A DNA stretch of 64,000 bases from Phycisphaerales bacterium (GCA_029260575.1 JAJDDB010000004.1:434001-498000); one strand, 5' to 3'. Counted from the stretch's first letter, positions 1-8,786 are shown. The notes: a model not told the origin generated them from the letters alone. Made by a program: numbers and translations.

Positions 1-112
1 GGTGCCGGAGGGGACTGCGAGGTTGCGGGTGCAGATCAGCGCAGCGCACGAGCGCGAGCATCTGGATCAGTTGATTGATGCGCTGCGGAAGTTGAAGACG
101 CTGGAGGCGTAA
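1..112 (+). CDS. kbl: 2-amino-3-ketobutyrate CoA ligase, C-terminal end (partial)
   Basis: Only the last 37 codons lie in the window, reading in frame from base 2 to a TAA at 110-112. The peptide begins VPEGTARLRVQISAAHERE and ends KLKTLEA. This matches the C-terminus of the alpha-oxoamine synthase family, where a V-P-x-G-x-A-R-x-R-x-Q-x-S-A-A-H stretch near the end is characteristic of glycine C-acetyltransferase. That PLP enzyme cleaves 2-amino-3-ketobutyrate with CoA to glycine and acetyl-CoA in threonine breakdown. 8-amino-7-oxononanoate synthase is the main alternative, but Q-x-S-A-A-H fits Kbl better. The rest of the gene and any neighbouring threonine dehydrogenase gene lie outside. 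Confidence 0.72.
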   Translation, partial: VPEGTARLRVQISAAHEREHLDQLIDALRKLKTLEA

Positions 113-133
113 TGCGCGATGCGACGTTCGAAG

Positions 134-170
134 AATCGATCTTTGATCGATTGTCGCACTGAAGTGCGAC
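134..170. terminator. Two back-to-back perfect inverted repeats between convergent genes
   Basis: Bases 134-141 (aatcgatc) pair perfectly with 145-152 (gatcgatt) across a 3-base loop. Directly abutting, 153-160 (gtcgcact) pairs with 163-170 (agtgcgac) across a 2-base gap. The pair lies between the 3' end of kbl and the 3' end of the convergent btpA-like gene. No T-tract follows on either strand, so an intrinsic terminator is not proven. An RNA 3'-end processing or bidirectional stop element is the likely role. Confidence 0.45.
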
Positions 171-200
171 GTGCCGCCGTGGCGCGACCGGATGTGGGCT

Positions 201-1019
201 TCAGGTCCGAGCGTTTTCCACGGCTTTGACGAGTGCTTTGGCGCGCTTCTTATCCGGAGGGTTGGACCACAGGCCGTCGTGCTTGTACCACGAGCCGACA
301 ATGAGCGCGTCTGCATAGGCGAAGAGGCAATCGACAGAATCGGGGGTGACGCCTGAGCCAACCACGAGCGGCAAACCGGTGGCAACGCGTGCGGTGCCCA
401 GGTCATCAATGCGAATCGGTTGGCCGGTCGCCAGGCCGGTAATGATTACACCATCAGCACCGAAGAACTGGGCAGCCTTGGCCATCTCGCCGACATCGAC
501 ATCGGCAGTCAAAGCATGCGCACTGTGCTTCTTCTTGATGTCGGCGAGAATGCGCACGTTTTCCGCACCGATTGACTTGCGATAGCGCAGGAGCGGGCCA
601 GCATCTGCATCGTCAATCAAACCTTCATCAGCGACAGATGCAAAAACGAAACCCTCAGCTCGGATGAACTGCGCCTCAGCGGCGTGGGCAACTGCGAGAG
701 CTGCACGATTTGCCCCGGCGAGAATCTGCACGCCAAAGGGAATGTCGATTGTGCCGCAAACCTTGCAGGCAACTTCGGCCATCACCGCAACAATTTCCGG
801 GCCGACTTCGCGGCGCAGGTACGGCACATCGTGCATGTTCTCGATGATCAGCGCATCAAAGCCGGCATCGGCGAGCAGTTTCGCTTCATCGACAGCCTGG
901 GTGACGATCTCGCGCACCGACATTGCATGATTGGGCGTTCCGGGAAGGGCCGAAACATGCACCATGCCGATGAGAGCTTTGTCCCTGCCGAAGATGTCTG
1001 CGGCGGTATGCATGCACAT
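201..1019 (-). CDS. BtpA-family TIM-barrel protein
   Basis: A 272-residue protein with the BtpA/SgcQ family layout: an N-terminal IGMVHVSALPGTP strand-loop, DAGFDALIIENMHDVPY near residue 55, a central DIKKKHSAHAL segment and a GADGVIITGLATG phosphate-binding-like loop, ending with LPLVVGSGVTPDSV. The family was named from a cyanobacterial protein needed for stable photosystem I, but homologues in non-photosynthetic bacteria are TIM-barrel proteins of unclear, probably sugar-phosphate-related, function. No photosynthesis genes are present here, so the photosystem role should not be carried over. Start chosen at 1019; an in-frame ATG two codons downstream is equally possible. It is convergent with kbl and followed 36 bases upstream by the S9 peptidase gene, same strand. 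Confidence 0.8.
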   Translation of the reverse strand: MCMHTAADIFGRDKALIGMVHVSALPGTPNHAMSVREIVTQAVDEAKLLADAGFDALIIENMHDVPYLRREVGPEIVAVMAEVACKVCGTIDIPFGVQILAGANRAALAVAHAAEAQFIRAEGFVFASVADEGLIDDADAGPLLRYRKSIGAENVRILADIKKKHSAHALTADVDVGEMAKAAQFFGADGVIITGLATGQPIRIDDLGTARVATGLPLVVGSGVTPDSVDCLFAYADALIVGSWYKHDGLWSNPPDKKRAKALVKAVENART

Positions 1020-1055
1020 CCATTGTATCAGCCGAATGAGTTGGCGACCGGACTC

Positions 1056-3146
1056 TTACCGCAGGTATTTTTCGTACCAGCCGATGATCTGGTGCAGACG
1101 GTGCAGGCGCATGTCAGGCGGGCCACCACGGCTCATGCCGTGACTTGTTGTACGGGGATAACGCACAAACCGTGTCGGCACGTTGCGAAGTTTCAGTGCG
1201 GTAAAGACCTGTTCTGATTGCTCAATATTGCAGCGGAGATCGCCTTCGCTGTGGATGATGAGTGTGGGTGTGGTTGCCTTGCCGAAGTATTTCAGCGGGC
1301 TTTGTTCCCAGAGCATTTCGGGTTTGTCCCAACTGTTGCCTGGGAAATAGTCATCTGGTGCGCTGGTGTAATCGCTGGAGCCGAACATGCTGTGCAGGTT
1401 GGAGACGCAGCGATCGGTGATTGCGGCTTTGAACTGATCGGTGTGGCCGATGGCCCAGTTGGTCATGTACCCGCCGTAGCTTCCGCCCATGATTGCGGTG
1501 CGTTTGGAATCGACGTTCGGACGTTCGCTCATGAATTTCGCAGCGGCTTGTACATCCGTCCAGTCGGCGGTGCCCCATGCGCCGCGAATTGCGGCGCAGT
1601 GATCACGGCCGTAGCCCTTGCTGCCGCGCGGATTGCTGAAGACGACGACATAGCCTTGCGCTGCGAGTACCTGAAATTCGTGGAAGAAGCCGACGCCGTA
1701 CTGCGCGTGTGGTCCGCCGTGTACTTCGAGTATGCCGGGGTATTTTTTCTTTACACCGTTGGTGTGTGCTGGCGGCAACACGATCCACGTCTGCACCTTG
1801 TGACCGTCTGCAGCGGTAATCCAGTGTTCCTTCACCGTGGCGATGCTGCGGTTTGTAAGCAGGTCACGATTGAAGTCAGTGCGGAGTCTGGGCTTGATTG
1901 CTGTATTGGAAACTGCGGCGACGTACACGTTTGGAAGATGCGTGAAATCGCTGTGCACCAGCGCAATACGTTTGCCGTTTGCGGAGGTGTTGGTCATATC
2001 CCAGACGGCGCCGGCCGGCGTGAGAATCTTGACAGGGCCGCCTTTAGCGGAGACCTGCGCAACGTGACATTCGCCATGCCAGCCGAGGCGGAAATGAATG
2101 TTATTCGAGTCCGGTGTCCACTGCATCTTCGGTTCGAAGGACACTTCTGCGGTGTCGGTCATCGGCGCAGCGAGCAGGCAGTAGTCGGTGTTACTCGTCA
2201 GTGATCTGGGTTTTCCCTTGATGGGATCGCAGATGTAGAGTTCAAGATTTTCGACGCTGTAGATGCTGTCGTCGTGTTCGCGACCGGCGAAGGCAATGCT
2301 CTTTCCATCGGGTGACCATTTGGGAGCAGACTTTGCGCCGCGCGGCAGGCCGGGAATCGGTGTGAGTTTGCCGGTGCGGGCATCACAGCGCAGCAGTTCA
2401 TCCTTCCACGAACGGATCATCGCCTTCTTGTCGCGATTGGTAGCGATGACAAGTTGCTTCGAATCGGGCGACCAATCGAACGAGAAGCCGCCGAGTGTGT
2501 CTTTGGCGTAGAGCAGACGATGCGCTCCGGTCTGAGCATCGACGACATACAACTGATAGCGCTGGGTGTTGAAGTAGCCATCGCCATCAAGGCGGTACCA
2601 CCAGTCATCGAGAACACGCGGCGGCTCGGTGAGACCGTTTTCCGTACGGTTCTTTTCTGCGTCCTTGGTCCAATCGGGATCCTGGGGGCGAAAACTTACG
2701 GCAATGGATTTGCCATCGGGCGACCACTTGAACGTGCTGATGGAACCCTCGGGGAATTTCGTCAATGCAGTGGCTTCGCCGCCGGTGGTGTTCATGGTGA
2801 ACAGTTGCGGCTTGTGCTTTTTGCGAGCTCCGATGAAGGCAAGTCGTAAGCCGTTCGGCGACCAGCGCGGATGCGTATCGCGCCCGCCGCTGGTGAATTG
2901 ATGCGGCTCGCCGTGGTCGGTATCAACGAGCCACAGGTTTCGGACGTATTCGTTCTTGTCGCCGACGTGCTGGCGAACAAAGACGATGTTCGAACCGTCA
3001 GGGCTGATCTGGGGATCGGCGACAAGTTTGAACAGCAGCAGATCTTCGGGTGTGATCGCTTGCTTCTTCGCAGCGCGAGTGGGTGCAGAATTGGATTGCG
3101 TCTTCTTTTTCTTCGTGCGAGTCGGTGCTTTGGCGGTCGCGGGCAT
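1056..3146 (-). CDS. S9-family prolyl oligopeptidase / acylaminoacyl peptidase
   Basis: A 696-residue protein with a TolB/WD40-like beta-propeller in the first two thirds, shown by repeated W-S-P-D-G/D/S motifs such as FKWSPDGKSIAV and FDWSPDSKQLVI. A C-terminal alpha/beta-hydrolase domain carries the nucleophile in GGSYGGY (serine near residue 556) and a histidine in TTSHGMSR close to the end. This is the standard dipeptidyl aminopeptidase/acylaminoacyl-peptidase architecture and length. The frame stays open 63 codons further upstream, but that extension is unlike the family and runs into the divergent promoter region. MPATAKAPT at 3146 begins a low-complexity lysine-rich lead and is preferred. 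No clear signal peptide is seen from this start. It is divergent from the M20 gene. Confidence 0.88.
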   Translation of the reverse strand: MPATAKAPTRTKKKKTQSNSAPTRAAKKQAITPEDLLLFKLVADPQISPDGSNIVFVRQHVGDKNEYVRNLWLVDTDHGEPHQFTSGGRDTHPRWSPNGLRLAFIGARKKHKPQLFTMNTTGGEATALTKFPEGSISTFKWSPDGKSIAVSFRPQDPDWTKDAEKNRTENGLTEPPRVLDDWWYRLDGDGYFNTQRYQLYVVDAQTGAHRLLYAKDTLGGFSFDWSPDSKQLVIATNRDKKAMIRSWKDELLRCDARTGKLTPIPGLPRGAKSAPKWSPDGKSIAFAGREHDDSIYSVENLELYICDPIKGKPRSLTSNTDYCLLAAPMTDTAEVSFEPKMQWTPDSNNIHFRLGWHGECHVAQVSAKGGPVKILTPAGAVWDMTNTSANGKRIALVHSDFTHLPNVYVAAVSNTAIKPRLRTDFNRDLLTNRSIATVKEHWITAADGHKVQTWIVLPPAHTNGVKKKYPGILEVHGGPHAQYGVGFFHEFQVLAAQGYVVVFSNPRGSKGYGRDHCAAIRGAWGTADWTDVQAAAKFMSERPNVDSKRTAIMGGSYGGYMTNWAIGHTDQFKAAITDRCVSNLHSMFGSSDYTSAPDDYFPGNSWDKPEMLWEQSPLKYFGKATTPTLIIHSEGDLRCNIEQSEQVFTALKLRNVPTRFVRYPRTTSHGMSRGGPPDMRLHRLHQIIGWYEKYLR

Positions 3147-3289
3147 TGGTGCATGTCCTGTCGGGTTTGAATTCGAGGGTGAGTAGAGCAGTGTCGCTGG
3201 CGAAGTCGCAGATGTCCAGCACGACCAGCGTGGAATCCGGCGGATGCAGCGGCCGGGCATGTGGCGGCTTGGCTGTGTAGGATGCGCAG

Positions 3290-4456
3290 ATGCCGGAGTT
3301 GAAAGATGCTGAACTTCTCGCGCAGTTGATTGCATTTGCGCCTGTGAGCAGCGTCAGCAATCGACCGATCGCTGAGTTTGCAGCGTCGCAAATGCGTTGT
3401 GCTGGAGCATCGGTTGAGCTGTTGGTGAGCGAAGATGCAGCGCAGCTCAATGTCGTTGCATCGATCGGGCCGAGCGCTGCGGATCGATCGGGACTCGTGC
3501 TCAGCGGGCATCTCGATGTTGTGCCGGCTGATGAACCGGGATGGACCGGCGAAGCGTTTACACTCCGTGAGGACGACGGCAAGCTGTTTGGCCGGGGGTC
3601 GTGCGACATGCTTGGCTCGGTTGCACTCTTTGTGAACCTGTTTCAGACTGTAGATGCAGAGCGGTTGACAGCACCGCTTGTTGTCGTGTTGACGTTCGGC
3701 GAGGAGCTTGGGTCGTTGGGCGCGAAGCATCTTGCGCAGACATGGCCGGGCGCGACAAGATTGCCCCGAGCATGTGTTGTCGGTGAGCCGACATCGCTGC
3801 AGGTTGTGCGGATGCATAAGGGCCATGTGAAGATGAGCGTTGCTGTGCCGGGTAATGCCGCGCATAGTGGATCGCCGCACCTCGGGCACAACGCAATTGA
3901 AGCAACGCTGCCTGTGCTGGAAGCGCTGTCGAAACTGCGCACCGCGTTGGAAGGGGAGCGGCCTGCGAATGGCGAATACTTTGATGCGGTGCCGTTTGTT
4001 GCGCTGAACATTGCGCGTATTCATGGCGGGTCGGCGTTGAATGTCATTCCCGAGCAGTGTGTAATTGAGTTGGGTTTGCGACCATTGCCGGGCATGGATT
4101 CAGCGGTGCTGATTAGTCGTGTCAGGAGCACTATTTGTGATGCTTACACATACGGCGATGCAGCTATATACGTGATTGATGCAAACCCGCCGATGTTGAC
4201 GGGCAGTGATTCGGCGGTGTGTAGGGTTTTGTGCGAATTGGTTGGTCAGGAACAGTCCATAGGTGTGTCGTATTCGAGTGATGGCGGCGTGTTTGGGCGC
4301 GATCTTGACATGGAGTGCGTGCTGTTCGGCCCGGGTTCGATTGAACACGCGCATCGCCCGAACGAGTTTGTACCGATTGCTGAATTGCAGCGCGCCAAAA
4401 TTGTCTTGCAACAGATGATAGAGCGGATGTGTATGCAACCGGTGGTGACATTATGA
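3290..4456 (+). CDS. M20-family deacylase (ArgE/DapE-like)
   Basis: A 388-residue metallopeptidase-fold amidohydrolase. Metal and catalytic residues are visible: SGHLDVVP (His74, Asp76), FGRGSCDMLG (Asp106), TFGEELGSLGAK (Glu138/Glu139), a VVGEPTS loop and a C-terminal GPGSIEHAHRPNEFV His ligand. These match acetylornithine deacetylase and succinyl-diaminopimelate desuccinylase, which remove an acyl group from an amino-acid amine. Its stop overlaps the next start by four bases (ATGA), so it is translationally coupled to a HutF-type formimidoylglutamate deiminase. That neighbour suggests an N-acyl- or N-formyl-amino-acid substrate rather than a plain arginine-pathway role; this is inference. 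Exact substrate cannot be read from sequence. Confidence 0.82.
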   Translation: MPELKDAELLAQLIAFAPVSSVSNRPIAEFAASQMRCAGASVELLVSEDAAQLNVVASIGPSAADRSGLVLSGHLDVVPADEPGWTGEAFTLREDDGKLFGRGSCDMLGSVALFVNLFQTVDAERLTAPLVVVLTFGEELGSLGAKHLAQTWPGATRLPRACVVGEPTSLQVVRMHKGHVKMSVAVPGNAAHSGSPHLGHNAIEATLPVLEALSKLRTALEGERPANGEYFDAVPFVALNIARIHGGSALNVIPEQCVIELGLRPLPGMDSAVLISRVRSTICDAYTYGDAAIYVIDANPPMLTGSDSAVCRVLCELVGQEQSIGVSYSSDGGVFGRDLDMECVLFGPGSIEHAHRPNEFVPIAELQRAKIVLQQMIERMCMQPVVTL

Positions 4457-5763
4457 CTGACATTTCAAGCAGCAGATCGATTGCGCAGCTCTACGAAGCG
4501 GATCTGACGTGGGTAGATGGACGATTTCAGCGTGACGTGCGGGTTGCAGTGGATACTGCGGGGCGGATCGAAGCTGTCGGCGCACTCGATGGGAACGTGA
4601 CGCAGCAGCTCAAAGGGAAAGCGCTGCTTCCGGGGTTTGTCAACGCACACAGTCACGCGTTTCAGCGCGGCTTGCGTGGGCATGGCGAGACTTTTGTGGA
4701 AGGCGCGGGAAGTTTCTGGACGTGGCGCAAGGCAATGTACGAACTTGTCGGGCGGATGGACGAAACGATGATGTACGAACTTAGCAGACAGGCATTCGAG
4801 GAAATGCTTGCTGCGGGTATAACGACGGTTGGCGAGTTTCACTACCTCCATCATGATGCGAGCGAAGCCGGCTTTGCGTTCGATGATGTGGTGCTGCGAG
4901 CTGCTGCGGATGCGGGTATTCGGATCGTGCTATTGAATGCGTATTATGCCACCGGCGGTATCGGCGAGCCGTTGCAGGGCGGGCAGCTTCGCTTTGGAAG
5001 TCGCAGTGTCAGCGAATATCTTGATCAGCTTGATGCGTTGGCGGCGCGAATGACATCGCAAACGCAGAGTCTGGGGATGGTGGCGCATTCCATTCGGGCA
5101 GTGCCGATTGAAAATGTGATGATCTTGCAGCAGGAGTCGGACAAACGCGGCATGGTGCTGCACATGCACGTGGAGGAGCAGCAGGAGGAGATCAACGCGT
5201 GTGTTGACCATTATCACCATCCACCGATGGCGCTGCTGAACGAACATGTCGCTGTGTCGTCGCGGTTTACTGCGGTGCACTGCACGCATAGCGCAGCGGC
5301 TGATCTCGATCTGTACCTGGAAGCAGGCGGAAATGTCTGCATCTGTCCGCTTACTGAAGCGAACCTCGGCGACGGGCTTGCCAACATTCCACGGATGTTG
5401 CATCACAACGGTTGCGTGTGTCTCGGTACGGATTCCAATGCGCGCATCAGCATGCTCGAAGAGATGCGCTGGCTGGAATACGGCCAGCGACTACAGTTGC
5501 AGCAGCGGGGCGTATGTGTGGATGATGCCGGGCAGGTCGCGCCCCGATTACTGGAGATGGCGACACTCAACGGTGCGCGGGCGCTGGGCGTTCGCGCGGG
5601 AGCAATTCGTAAGGGCGCATGGGCGGATTTCGTGACGATCGATCTGGACAACGCAGCGCTGCGGGGGAGTCCGGACGAGTCGCTGCTTGCGGCGCTGGTA
5701 TTTGGTTCAGGCAATGATGCGATTGCCGGCGTCTGCGTCGGGGGCAGGTGGTTCGATTTCTGA
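4453..5763 (+). CDS. hutF: Formimidoylglutamate deiminase
   Basis: A 436-residue amidohydrolase-superfamily enzyme. The metal-binding HSHAFQRGLRGHGE motif (His66, His68) is followed by GAGSFWTWRKAMYE, the hallmark of HutF, and later by HMHVEEQQEEI, VHCTHS and CLGTDSNARISMLEEMR. HutF deiminates N-formimino-L-glutamate to N-formyl-L-glutamate in the five-step histidine degradation route. The start at 4453 overlaps the preceding stop as ATGA; an ATG eight codons earlier is possible but would overlap more. No hutH, hutU, hutI or hutG gene is in the window. The last 57 bases overlap the 3' end of the convergent transporter gene. Confidence 0.88.
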   Translation: MTDISSSRSIAQLYEADLTWVDGRFQRDVRVAVDTAGRIEAVGALDGNVTQQLKGKALLPGFVNAHSHAFQRGLRGHGETFVEGAGSFWTWRKAMYELVGRMDETMMYELSRQAFEEMLAAGITTVGEFHYLHHDASEAGFAFDDVVLRAAADAGIRIVLLNAYYATGGIGEPLQGGQLRFGSRSVSEYLDQLDALAARMTSQTQSLGMVAHSIRAVPIENVMILQQESDKRGMVLHMHVEEQQEEINACVDHYHHPPMALLNEHVAVSSRFTAVHCTHSAAADLDLYLEAGGNVCICPLTEANLGDGLANIPRMLHHNGCVCLGTDSNARISMLEEMRWLEYGQRLQLQQRGVCVDDAGQVAPRLLEMATLNGARALGVRAGAIRKGAWADFVTIDLDNAALRGSPDESLLAALVFGSGNDAIAGVCVGGRWFDF

Positions 5764-7113
5764 CTGCCGGCTCGCGCGGTGGTTGTGCATACGGCCAAGC
5801 AGCAGTCCGACGCCGAGCCAGACTGCTGCAAGCGGCACGGTTGTGAGCGCAATCGCGCCCAGGCTGAGTCCGAGAACTTGCAATCCGGAAAAGGCCCATG
5901 CAAAGGACACATCACCGCCGCGGTAGACAGCGGTGTCGATGAAGGCTTTGGATTTGTATTTCTGTTCCCGGGTGATGAGTGTGAAAAGCACCTCGCGGGC
6001 GGGTTTGCCGATGGCGTAGTTGCCGGCCATGCGCAGGATCTGAAAGACAACGAGAATCGCCAGCATCGCAGACATGCCGAAAATTGAGTGATCGGCAAGG
6101 TTTGGCGAGTGCTGCGCAATACCAAGCGCGGTGAAGCCGGCAATGCACAGCAAGGGAATAAGTGTGAGCGTCCAGCCGACGCCGATGTGGCGAATGATTC
6201 TCCCGGTGAGAAACGCCTGCGTGAGCAGTGTCAGTATATTGACGATGAGGTAGATCGTCGCAAAGAGCTCGGTTCGTTCAGCGCGGTCTTCGATGGCGGC
6301 GCGAACGATGTGTGATTGCTCGAAATACAGCACCGTGGACATCGCGGTGTACAGCAGGAGATAGGCGCATATCGCGATGAGGTATGGGCTGCGGAAGACG
6401 ATTGCGATGCCGGTGAAGATTGTGCCGCCGATGGGTTGGGTGGCAGCGACGGGTGCTTTGTCATTTGCAACAGCGCGATTCACTGCAACACGATCCAGAG
6501 CAAGCATGCACCAGACTGCCAATTCGATGAGCGCGGCTGCGGCAATGAATAAGTAGAACACGGAGATGCTCACTGGGATACGTGCTGCTATAAGGCTGCC
6601 GATGATTGCGCCGACGGTTCCGCCGACTGCGATGAGCCCGAAAAGTCGCTTGGCCTGATCGTTACGCCAGACATCTGCCATGAATCCCCAGAATGATGTG
6701 ATCGCAAAGAGGTTGAAGACGCTGAGCCAGATGTAGAAAGTTCTGTCGATCCAGATGTGCGTAGCGGTTGGAAGCAGCATGATGGCAGCGAAAAACAGCA
6801 GCATGTTGACCGCGAAAAAGCGGTAGATCAGTGGGACGAACTGCCTGCGACTCAAGCGCGAAGCAACGGCGCTGTAGATTGGCGCTGCAATGAGCATTGC
6901 AATAAATGTGCCTGTCCAGAGCCAGTCAAGATCATCTGCATCGGCTGCGCCAATGGCTTCACGCAGCGGCTTGAGCATGTAGTAGCTGCAAAGGATGCAA
7001 AAGCTGAAGCAGATTGACCAGGCAACAGCACGGCCTTCACCCGGTCGGAGATTGAGTATGCCTGATCGGTTGACGTTTTTTACATCGCTGTTGTGCGGTG
7101 GTGATTGGGTCAC
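5707..7113 (-). CDS. NTP/NDP-exchange-type carrier (ATP/ADP translocase-like MFS protein)
   Basis: A 468-residue polytopic membrane protein with about 11-12 hydrophobic segments. The first helix region reads CILCSYYMLKPLREAIG, resembling the N-Y-x-x-L-R-D-x-K-D-A segment of the TLC (Npt/Tlc) nucleotide translocases. Later segments such as SFWGFMADVWRNDQAKRLFG and a glycine-rich loop, FGLIAVGGTVGAIIGSL, also fit that superfamily and its MFS-like fold. Members in obligate intracellular bacteria import host ATP; homologues in free-living planctomycetes and Bacteroidetes have unknown substrates. The C-terminal tail is hydrophilic and is encoded over the end of hutF. Family membership is likely; nucleotide transport is not shown. 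Confidence 0.65.
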   Translation of the reverse strand: MTQSPPHNSDVKNVNRSGILNLRPGEGRAVAWSICFSFCILCSYYMLKPLREAIGAADADDLDWLWTGTFIAMLIAAPIYSAVASRLSRRQFVPLIYRFFAVNMLLFFAAIMLLPTATHIWIDRTFYIWLSVFNLFAITSFWGFMADVWRNDQAKRLFGLIAVGGTVGAIIGSLIAARIPVSISVFYLFIAAAALIELAVWCMLALDRVAVNRAVANDKAPVAATQPIGGTIFTGIAIVFRSPYLIAICAYLLLYTAMSTVLYFEQSHIVRAAIEDRAERTELFATIYLIVNILTLLTQAFLTGRIIRHIGVGWTLTLIPLLCIAGFTALGIAQHSPNLADHSIFGMSAMLAILVVFQILRMAGNYAIGKPAREVLFTLITREQKYKSKAFIDTAVYRGGDVSFAWAFSGLQVLGLSLGAIALTTVPLAAVWLGVGLLLGRMHNHRASRQSEIEPPAPDADAGNRIIA

Positions 7114-7181
7114 GGGTGACTACTCATAACGAGCTGTGACAATGAAGATGCATGTGCGCGGTGTGCCGTACACTACCCGCT

Positions 7182-7895
7182 ATGGAGATGAACCCCGCTG
7201 ATCTGGATGTTCGTGAACGGTACAAGCTGTTGATTGGCTGCATTGTGCCCCGGCCGATTGCGTTTGTGTCAACTGTGTCGTTGGATGGCACGCCGAATCT
7301 CGCGCCGTTTTCGTTTTTCAACGGCGTGGGTTCGAACCCGATGACACTGCTTTTTTGCCCTGCGAATACGAGCGACGGCGGTGAGAAGGACACGCTGCGA
7401 AATTGCAAACCTGTGGATGAGGACGGGACGGGGGCATTTGTCGTCAATGTTGCGACGGAGCTGTACGCACCGCAAGTGGCAGCGGCAGCGGAAGGACTGG
7501 CGTTTGGTGAAAGTGAATTCGAATTCATCGGGCTGACAACGGCGGCCAGTACAGTCGTGAAAGCGCCGCGTGTGGTCGAGTCGCCTGTTGCGTTTGAATG
7601 TCAAACAGTGCAGGTGGTGCGCACCAATCCCGGCGCGCCATCGGGCGGGAACATCGTCATCGGCGAAGTTGTCCACATCTTTGTACGCGATGATCTGATC
7701 AATGCACGCCATCACATTGATCCTGAGAAGCTCGCGGCGATTGGGCGCATGGGCGGGCTTGGGTATTGCACAACAAGACAGCGGTTCGAGATGCCTATGG
7801 GGCAGGCGGCGCTGTCGCTGGATGTGAAACACATGATTGGCAACGCGCAAGAAAACGCCGCGTCGTCAGAGATGGACGGCGCGGCGTCGGAGTGA
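7182..7895 (+). CDS. Flavin reductase-like, FMN-binding split-barrel protein
   Basis: A 237-residue protein starting MEMNPADLDVRERYKLL. The segment GCIVPRPIAFVSTVSLDG followed by NLAPFSFFNGVGSNPM is the typical N-terminal signature of the flavin-reductase-like FMN-binding domain, in which this strand and loop cradle the flavin phosphate. LDVKHMI closes the domain. Such proteins reduce flavin with NAD(P)H or act as flavin-dependent oxidoreductase partners; the substrate is unknown. An in-frame ATG ten codons upstream exists but precedes family homology. The last 40 or so codons are Ala/Glu/Ser-rich and form part of a hairpin at the 3' end. It stands alone and is convergent with a small membrane protein gene. 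Confidence 0.85.
   Translation: MEMNPADLDVRERYKLLIGCIVPRPIAFVSTVSLDGTPNLAPFSFFNGVGSNPMTLLFCPANTSDGGEKDTLRNCKPVDEDGTGAFVVNVATELYAPQVAAAAEGLAFGESEFEFIGLTTAASTVVKAPRVVESPVAFECQTVQVVRTNPGAPSGGNIVIGEVVHIFVRDDLINARHHIDPEKLAAIGRMGGLGYCTTRQRFEMPMGQAALSLDVKHMIGNAQENAASSEMDGAASE
7856..7886. terminator. Stem-loop at the end of the flavin-reductase-like gene
   Basis: cgccgcgtcgtc at 7856-7867 pairs with gacggcgcggcg at 7875-7886 (11 of 12 positions) around a 7-base loop. It lies within the last codons of the upstream gene and faces the convergent minus-strand gene. It lacks a following T-tract, so termination is only suggested by position and strength. Confidence 0.35.
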
Positions 7896-7940
7896 GTGGT
7901 CTTATTCGAGCTGGTGTGCAATAGTGTGGGGGCGGGCCGT

Positions 7941-8570
7941 TCAGCGGCTCCGGACAACGGTTTTACCACGTTGATATTGGTCTCGTTTGGCGCGGAGGCG
8001 ATCCATCTCGCGGGATTGCTGGCCGAAGCGGCTGCGTTCCCAGAGTGTTCGTTTGCCGGAGTTATAGACCCGGCCTAGACGATTGGTTCGGTTCAGGCCG
8101 AAGCGCTGCATTCGGGGCACGTATTTGTAATCATTTGCAGTCGAGTAGGCATTATTGGAGCTGCTGGGGCCGGTATGCGATGACCGAGTGTTTGAGGCTG
8201 TGCGTCCGGCAAACTGCGGGCCGATGTTCCCGCTGGCGGAGTTCGTCGACGTGCGGAAATCCCATTGTTTCATTGCCTCGGCGACTTCTTTGTCGTCAAT
8301 ACCGCCGCCGATGAAAGCATGGCTGTGGCCGGTGGAGAATGTCGCAAGTTCCGTGTTATCGACATTGCGCTTGGATGCCTGCACGAGTTCATCCATCAGT
8401 TGCGGGTCGCTCATTTTCACGAGCGTGTCAATGTCAATTCGGTCGCTGTGAATCTGCTTCGGTTCAAGTGGCGTGAACCTTTCGAGAATGGCTCTGCCTT
8501 CTGTGTTCCAGAGAATAGCAGTGACTGTGCCAAGGGCTGCAACGGTTCCAAGTGTAAGTATCCAACGCAT
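7941..8570 (-). CDS. Hypothetical membrane-anchored protein with basic C-terminus
   Basis: A 209-residue protein. MRWILTLGTVAALGTVTAIL forms one N-terminal hydrophobic helix, either a signal anchor or an uncleaved signal. The middle is Ser/Asn/Gly-rich and likely disordered. The last 55 residues are strongly basic (for example RFGLNRTNRLGRVYNSGKR and RLRAKRDQYQRGK). No enzymatic motif is recognised. The frame remains open upstream of 8570, but the preceding residues are unlike a protein start and the hydrophobic helix argues for this ATG. The gene is convergent with the flavin-reductase-like gene and separated from the next minus-strand gene by about 216 bases, in which nothing clear was seen. 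Confidence 0.6.
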   Translation of the reverse strand: MRWILTLGTVAALGTVTAILWNTEGRAILERFTPLEPKQIHSDRIDIDTLVKMSDPQLMDELVQASKRNVDNTELATFSTGHSHAFIGGGIDDKEVAEAMKQWDFRTSTNSASGNIGPQFAGRTASNTRSSHTGPSSSNNAYSTANDYKYVPRMQRFGLNRTNRLGRVYNSGKRTLWERSRFGQQSREMDRLRAKRDQYQRGKTVVRSR

Positions 8571-8786
8571 CTGTTTCACTCCTCGTGTCTTTGGTTGTCG
8601 ATGCCTGCACTGTGATGGTGACACGAGTGAAGCACATGACAAGTGATTCGTGGTTGTTGCAGCGAACACGCAACGGAGCAGCGCGATCGGGCAAGATGGG
8701 AAACGCTCGCGAGACTGATTCTCGGGTCAGTACGTCCGAGAAGTGATGAACTGCTGCCAACTGTTTGTCGTGACTTCCGCTGCGGA

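Noticed and set aside
1218-2204. 328-codon open frame antisense to the S9 peptidase
   Set aside because: The S9 propeller and catalytic motifs on the minus strand explain the region.
2792-4024. Long open frame on the minus strand across the M20 gene and the S9 start
   Set aside because: Composition is Arg/His-rich and unlike a real protein; it is a shadow of the well-supported M20 gene on the other strand.
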